NCBI GenBank assembly: GCA_002173095.1
Contig: NHBK01000005.1
Span: 1 to 64,000, forward strand
Direction: 5' to 3'
Length of the DNA stretch: 64,000 nucleotides
From: Hyphomonadaceae bacterium TMED5
Lineage (GTDB): Bacteria > Pseudomonadota > Alphaproteobacteria > Caulobacterales > Hyphomonadaceae
In this document: positions 61,671 to 64,000 of the stretch, piece by piece
Layout of the letters: the number at the start of each line of letters is the position of its first letter
Position numbering within the stretch: position 1 is the first letter of the stretch
Position numbers and translations under genes: made by a program
Notes under the pieces: generated by a model
Told to the model about the DNA's origin: nothing
What the model saw: the letters and a program-made list of their open reading frames with translations, nothing else
The model's database searches: none

Positions 61671-62081
61671 CTAAGGGGAGCCCGCACCCAACGGCCAGTT
61701 CCCCGTTTTTAGTCGAGGGAAAGAATGTACCGGCTGGTTAAACCAGTAAACCCATGCGCGTTGGCCGACAGGCTCGCCCGCCTCATTCAAAACATCTCGT
61801 AAAATACGTCGATAGAGCGAACCCGCCGGATCATCTGGCACAACGTCTTCGAATTCATCGAGTGCAGTCAGAAGCGCCAGATCATCGAGACGGTAGAGGA
61901 CACCTGTTACCAGCCCCTCGCCCTCTACAATGCCCGGATAGCCGCCGACATCAAAAAGGTCGCCGCGCAGGAAAGCGGGCCCCAGGAATTCGCCACCCGC
62001 TTCCAGATCAATATGCTCAGGCGCACCGACAGCGCCCCGTTTCAAAAGACCATAGAATACAAAAAGTGCCGATTTCGTCAT
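61671..62081 (-). CDS. Gamma-glutamylcyclotransferase family protein
   Basis: The 136-residue protein has the GGCT fold: FVFYGLLKRGAVGAP at the N-terminus (the YGxLxxG loop), the inner YPGIVEGEG, and the acidic LTALDEFEDV that holds the catalytic Glu in the family. The C-terminal RAWVYWFNQPVHS is typical. The start at 62081 is chosen because the upstream frame begins without a start codon or site. It may degrade gamma-glutamyl compounds, or may be an inactive relative. Confidence 0.82.
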   Translation of the reverse strand: MTKSALFVFYGLLKRGAVGAPEHIDLEAGGEFLGPAFLRGDLFDVGGYPGIVEGEGLVTGVLYRLDDLALLTALDEFEDVVPDDPAGSLYRRILRDVLNEAGEPVGQRAWVYWFNQPVHSFPRLKTGNWPLGAGSP

Positions 62082-62187
62082 CAAATGTGCGCCCCGATTT
62101 AAAATCACTTCGCCACGTTTGACTTACCAATCCGACGCCTTTTAGGAAAACTTTTGATCAGGCCCCCACCCACAAAATGAGCCGTCC

Positions 62188-63792
62188 ATGATCCTCTCTC
62201 ATGCCCAGAAATACATTTTCCTGAAAAATAAGAAGGTCGCAGGCTCAACCGTCGAGTTTTATCTGTCCCGTTTCAGTGGACCAGATGACATCGTCACACA
62301 GATTGGCAGTGAACCTGAACGTATCCCTCCCAGCCTGCGTTATTTATTCGGACGCGATACACGCTTCCAGAATTCAGCCGGATACAAAAACCATATGGGA
62401 GGGACCCGCGTACGCGCTAAAATTCCAACGGAGGTTTGGGACACCTATTTCAAATTTTGCATTGAACGCGAACCACTCTCCAAAACCGTCTCAGCTTTTC
62501 ATTTCAAAACCTGGCAGATCAGCGATAAGGGCGATGCGGTATCCACATTTCTGGACTACGCCTTTCCCAATTTTTATTCCGATATTTTTCGGTATTTCGA
62601 AAACGGCAAACTGATTGCCGACAAAGTGGTTAATTTCAGCCGCCTGACCGAAGACATGACAGATGTCTGCACCCGACTCAAAATTCCGTTTGAGGGCGAT
62701 TTCGGTTTTAAATCAAAATCATTCCAGAAGCAGAAGAGCCATCAGAGCCTCAATCTTACAGAAGAACTCAAGCAAGAGTTCGCAGATGGGTATGCGCTGG
62801 AAGCCGAAATCCTGCCCTTCATGAAGATTGCTGGCTGCTCACCCTCCTCTCCTGCTGTTCTGCCGTGGAATGAGGCCCGTGTCGCTCGACTGCAAGATGA
62901 TTTCGAGACTGGCTTAAAGCACGTAAATCGAGCCTTGAGGCGGGATAAGGACTATGTACCCGCGATCAGAGAGAAGGCGCTAATTCTCAGCAAGGCAGGC
63001 GAAGCTGAACGGGCAATCAAACTTATAACACGCGCGAGTGAAGCAGCGCCCGAACGAACGAGATATCTTATAGACCTCGCCCAGATTTCAGCGTCAGCAG
63101 GTGACACAGACAAAGCTGAACGCGCTTTCCGCGATGCTATTGCGCTTTCCCCCAAGAACCCGCAACTCAGAACGGACTTTTCAAATTTTCTGGCCGCAAA
63201 TGGGCAATCAGATCTCGCAGCTAAAGAAGCAACGTCAATTTTGCCTTTGATAGAGCCCGATTTGAATGAGCACTTCAAAACAAGATTGAATAGACTCGTC
63301 TGGAACAAGCAATTCAAGAAAGCTCTTGATCTGATAGACGCCCAGACGCTCGAGCCAGAAGATGGCACCAGCTTCGAGCCTCCTCCCGGCACAGTTTCTC
63401 ATGTCCGCAAACTTCGCTGGCGCGAAAGTGTCGGTTTGAACATGCTTCGGGCCGGAGACCTCGAAGGAGCTGGCAAAATTTTGCTCTCAGAAGAATTATT
63501 CATCGCTGACAAAGGTAACGGCTTCGCCAAATTTATGGAGACTGCCGCGCAGTCTGCCAGCGCGAGCGAAACCGAAGACCTGATAGGACAAGGCCTTTCC
63601 TGGAATCCGACGGGCACGAATTTTTACAATACTGCGATCGAGCTATTAGTCGACAGCCAAAACCTCCAGCTCATTGATCAGCTTTGCTCAATCGCGCAGG
63701 AACAATGCGGGCATATTTCCGGCCTCATGGCACGATGCGCCCGCCTCCGAAAGAAGGCTAGCGCACGCGGCTCCTCAGTGACGCCGAACTGA
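62188..63792 (+). CDS. Sulfotransferase-like protein with TPR domain
   Basis: The 534-residue protein starts with a sulfotransferase-like region: FLKNKKVAGSTVEFYLSRF is the expected 5'-phosphosulfate loop and FKFCIEREPLSKTVSAFHF the 3'-phosphate site. The C-terminal half (about 225-400) is TPR-like (VNRALRRDKDYVPAIREKAL, LAQISASAGDTDKAERAFRD). It could sulfate a glycan or protein in a targeted way. The usual KxGTS pattern is KVAGS here, so activity should be tested. It is convergent with the metH1 gene, one base apart. Confidence 0.78.
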   Translation: MILSHAQKYIFLKNKKVAGSTVEFYLSRFSGPDDIVTQIGSEPERIPPSLRYLFGRDTRFQNSAGYKNHMGGTRVRAKIPTEVWDTYFKFCIEREPLSKTVSAFHFKTWQISDKGDAVSTFLDYAFPNFYSDIFRYFENGKLIADKVVNFSRLTEDMTDVCTRLKIPFEGDFGFKSKSFQKQKSHQSLNLTEELKQEFADGYALEAEILPFMKIAGCSPSSPAVLPWNEARVARLQDDFETGLKHVNRALRRDKDYVPAIREKALILSKAGEAERAIKLITRASEAAPERTRYLIDLAQISASAGDTDKAERAFRDAIALSPKNPQLRTDFSNFLAANGQSDLAAKEATSILPLIEPDLNEHFKTRLNRLVWNKQFKKALDLIDAQTLEPEDGTSFEPPPGTVSHVRKLRWRESVGLNMLRAGDLEGAGKILLSEELFIADKGNGFAKFMETAAQSASASETEDLIGQGLSWNPTGTNFYNTAIELLVDSQNLQLIDQLCSIAQEQCGHISGLMARCARLRKKASARGSSVTPN

Positions 63793-63793
63793 A

Positions 63794-64000
63794 TTAAGCG
63801 ACCTCGAACGGCTCAAGCCCTGAAAGGCGAAGTGTCTGACGGCTTTCAGCGGGCTTGCGCGGCGCAACACCCTCAACAGCTTTTGCAATCGCTTCGATGT
63901 GCGCGGGCGTCGTACCACAGCATCCACCCACAATGTTCAGCAATCCATCACGCGCCCATTTTCCAAGATGCGCCGCCGTTTGCTCGGGTGTCTCATCATA
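63794..64000 (-). CDS. metH: Methionine synthase homocysteine-binding part (3' end only)
   Basis: Only the last 68 codons lie in the window. The frame reads [20 protein letters not shown] and ends in SGLEPFEVA, then TAA at 63794-63796. The GGCCGTTP motif holds two zinc-binding Cys of the homocysteine S-methyltransferase domain (N-terminal MetH). It complements the metH part at 54758; the split pair is separated here by more than 6 kb. The gene continues past the right edge. Confidence 0.9.
   Translation of the reverse strand, partial: YDETPEQTAAHLGKWARDGLLNIVGGCCGTTPAHIEAIAKAVEGVAPRKPAESRQTLRLSGLEPFEVA

Overview
The window looks like a chromosomal segment of a free-living, aerobic alphaproteobacterium, most like the Hyphomonadaceae/Caulobacterales. 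The reasons are a large TonB-dependent receptor, a methionine synthase split into two genes, a DUF1244 protein, PaaX, Lrp and LacI-type regulation, dense CheY-like signalling genes and moderate GC. I saw no plasmid, phage or IS genes. The genus is not settled by the sequence.

Layout. 1-80 is a hexamer tandem repeat cut by the window edge. 204-9932 is one long minus-strand catabolic run, transcribed from a promoter with an AAACCGGTTT palindrome: MFS exporter, class C serine hydrolase, amidohydrolase, two short-chain dehydrogenases, a three-domain RidA protein, a beta-propeller glycosidase-like protein and a GPH-type symporter, ending in a hairpin terminator. 10142-12294 holds an AEC transporter and a TonB C-terminal-domain protein. 

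12395-29690 is the most unusual part: a signalling island with two collinear copies of a five-gene cassette. Each copy has two Hpt-REC proteins on the minus strand, divergent from histidine kinase, stand-alone receiver and a third Hpt-REC protein on the plus strand. Copy 1 (12395-19158) is intact. Copy 2 (19867-25486) has a frameshifted kinase, a receiver whose phospho-acceptor Asp is Glu, and a frameshifted third Hpt-REC gene. A lone receiver sits between the copies. Next to copy 2 lie a receiver and a CheB-CheR-PAS-kinase gene split by an in-frame amber codon. The likely logic is a phosphorelay, kinase to receiver to Hpt to receiver, but this is inferred.

29858-54675 is ordinary housekeeping and accessory sequence: GNAT enzymes, bifunctional NAD(P)HX repair (nnr), a tRNA with CAU anticodon, an Lrp regulator, a VIT/VWA/poly-proline/DUF2135 protein, a YheS-like ABC-F protein, MFS and AEC transporters, efp with its modification genes epmA and epmB, a MerR-controlled old yellow enzyme, proC, a PpiC isomerase, and a fatty acid desaturase divergent from a PaaX regulator. 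54758-64000 has the cobalamin part of methionine synthase (metH2), a TonB-dependent receptor with a long upstream region, small membrane proteins, a sulfotransferase-TPR protein and, at the right edge, the 3' end of the homocysteine-binding part of methionine synthase. Several tail-to-tail gene pairs share their stop codons in 4-bp overlaps, which shows how compact the sequence is.
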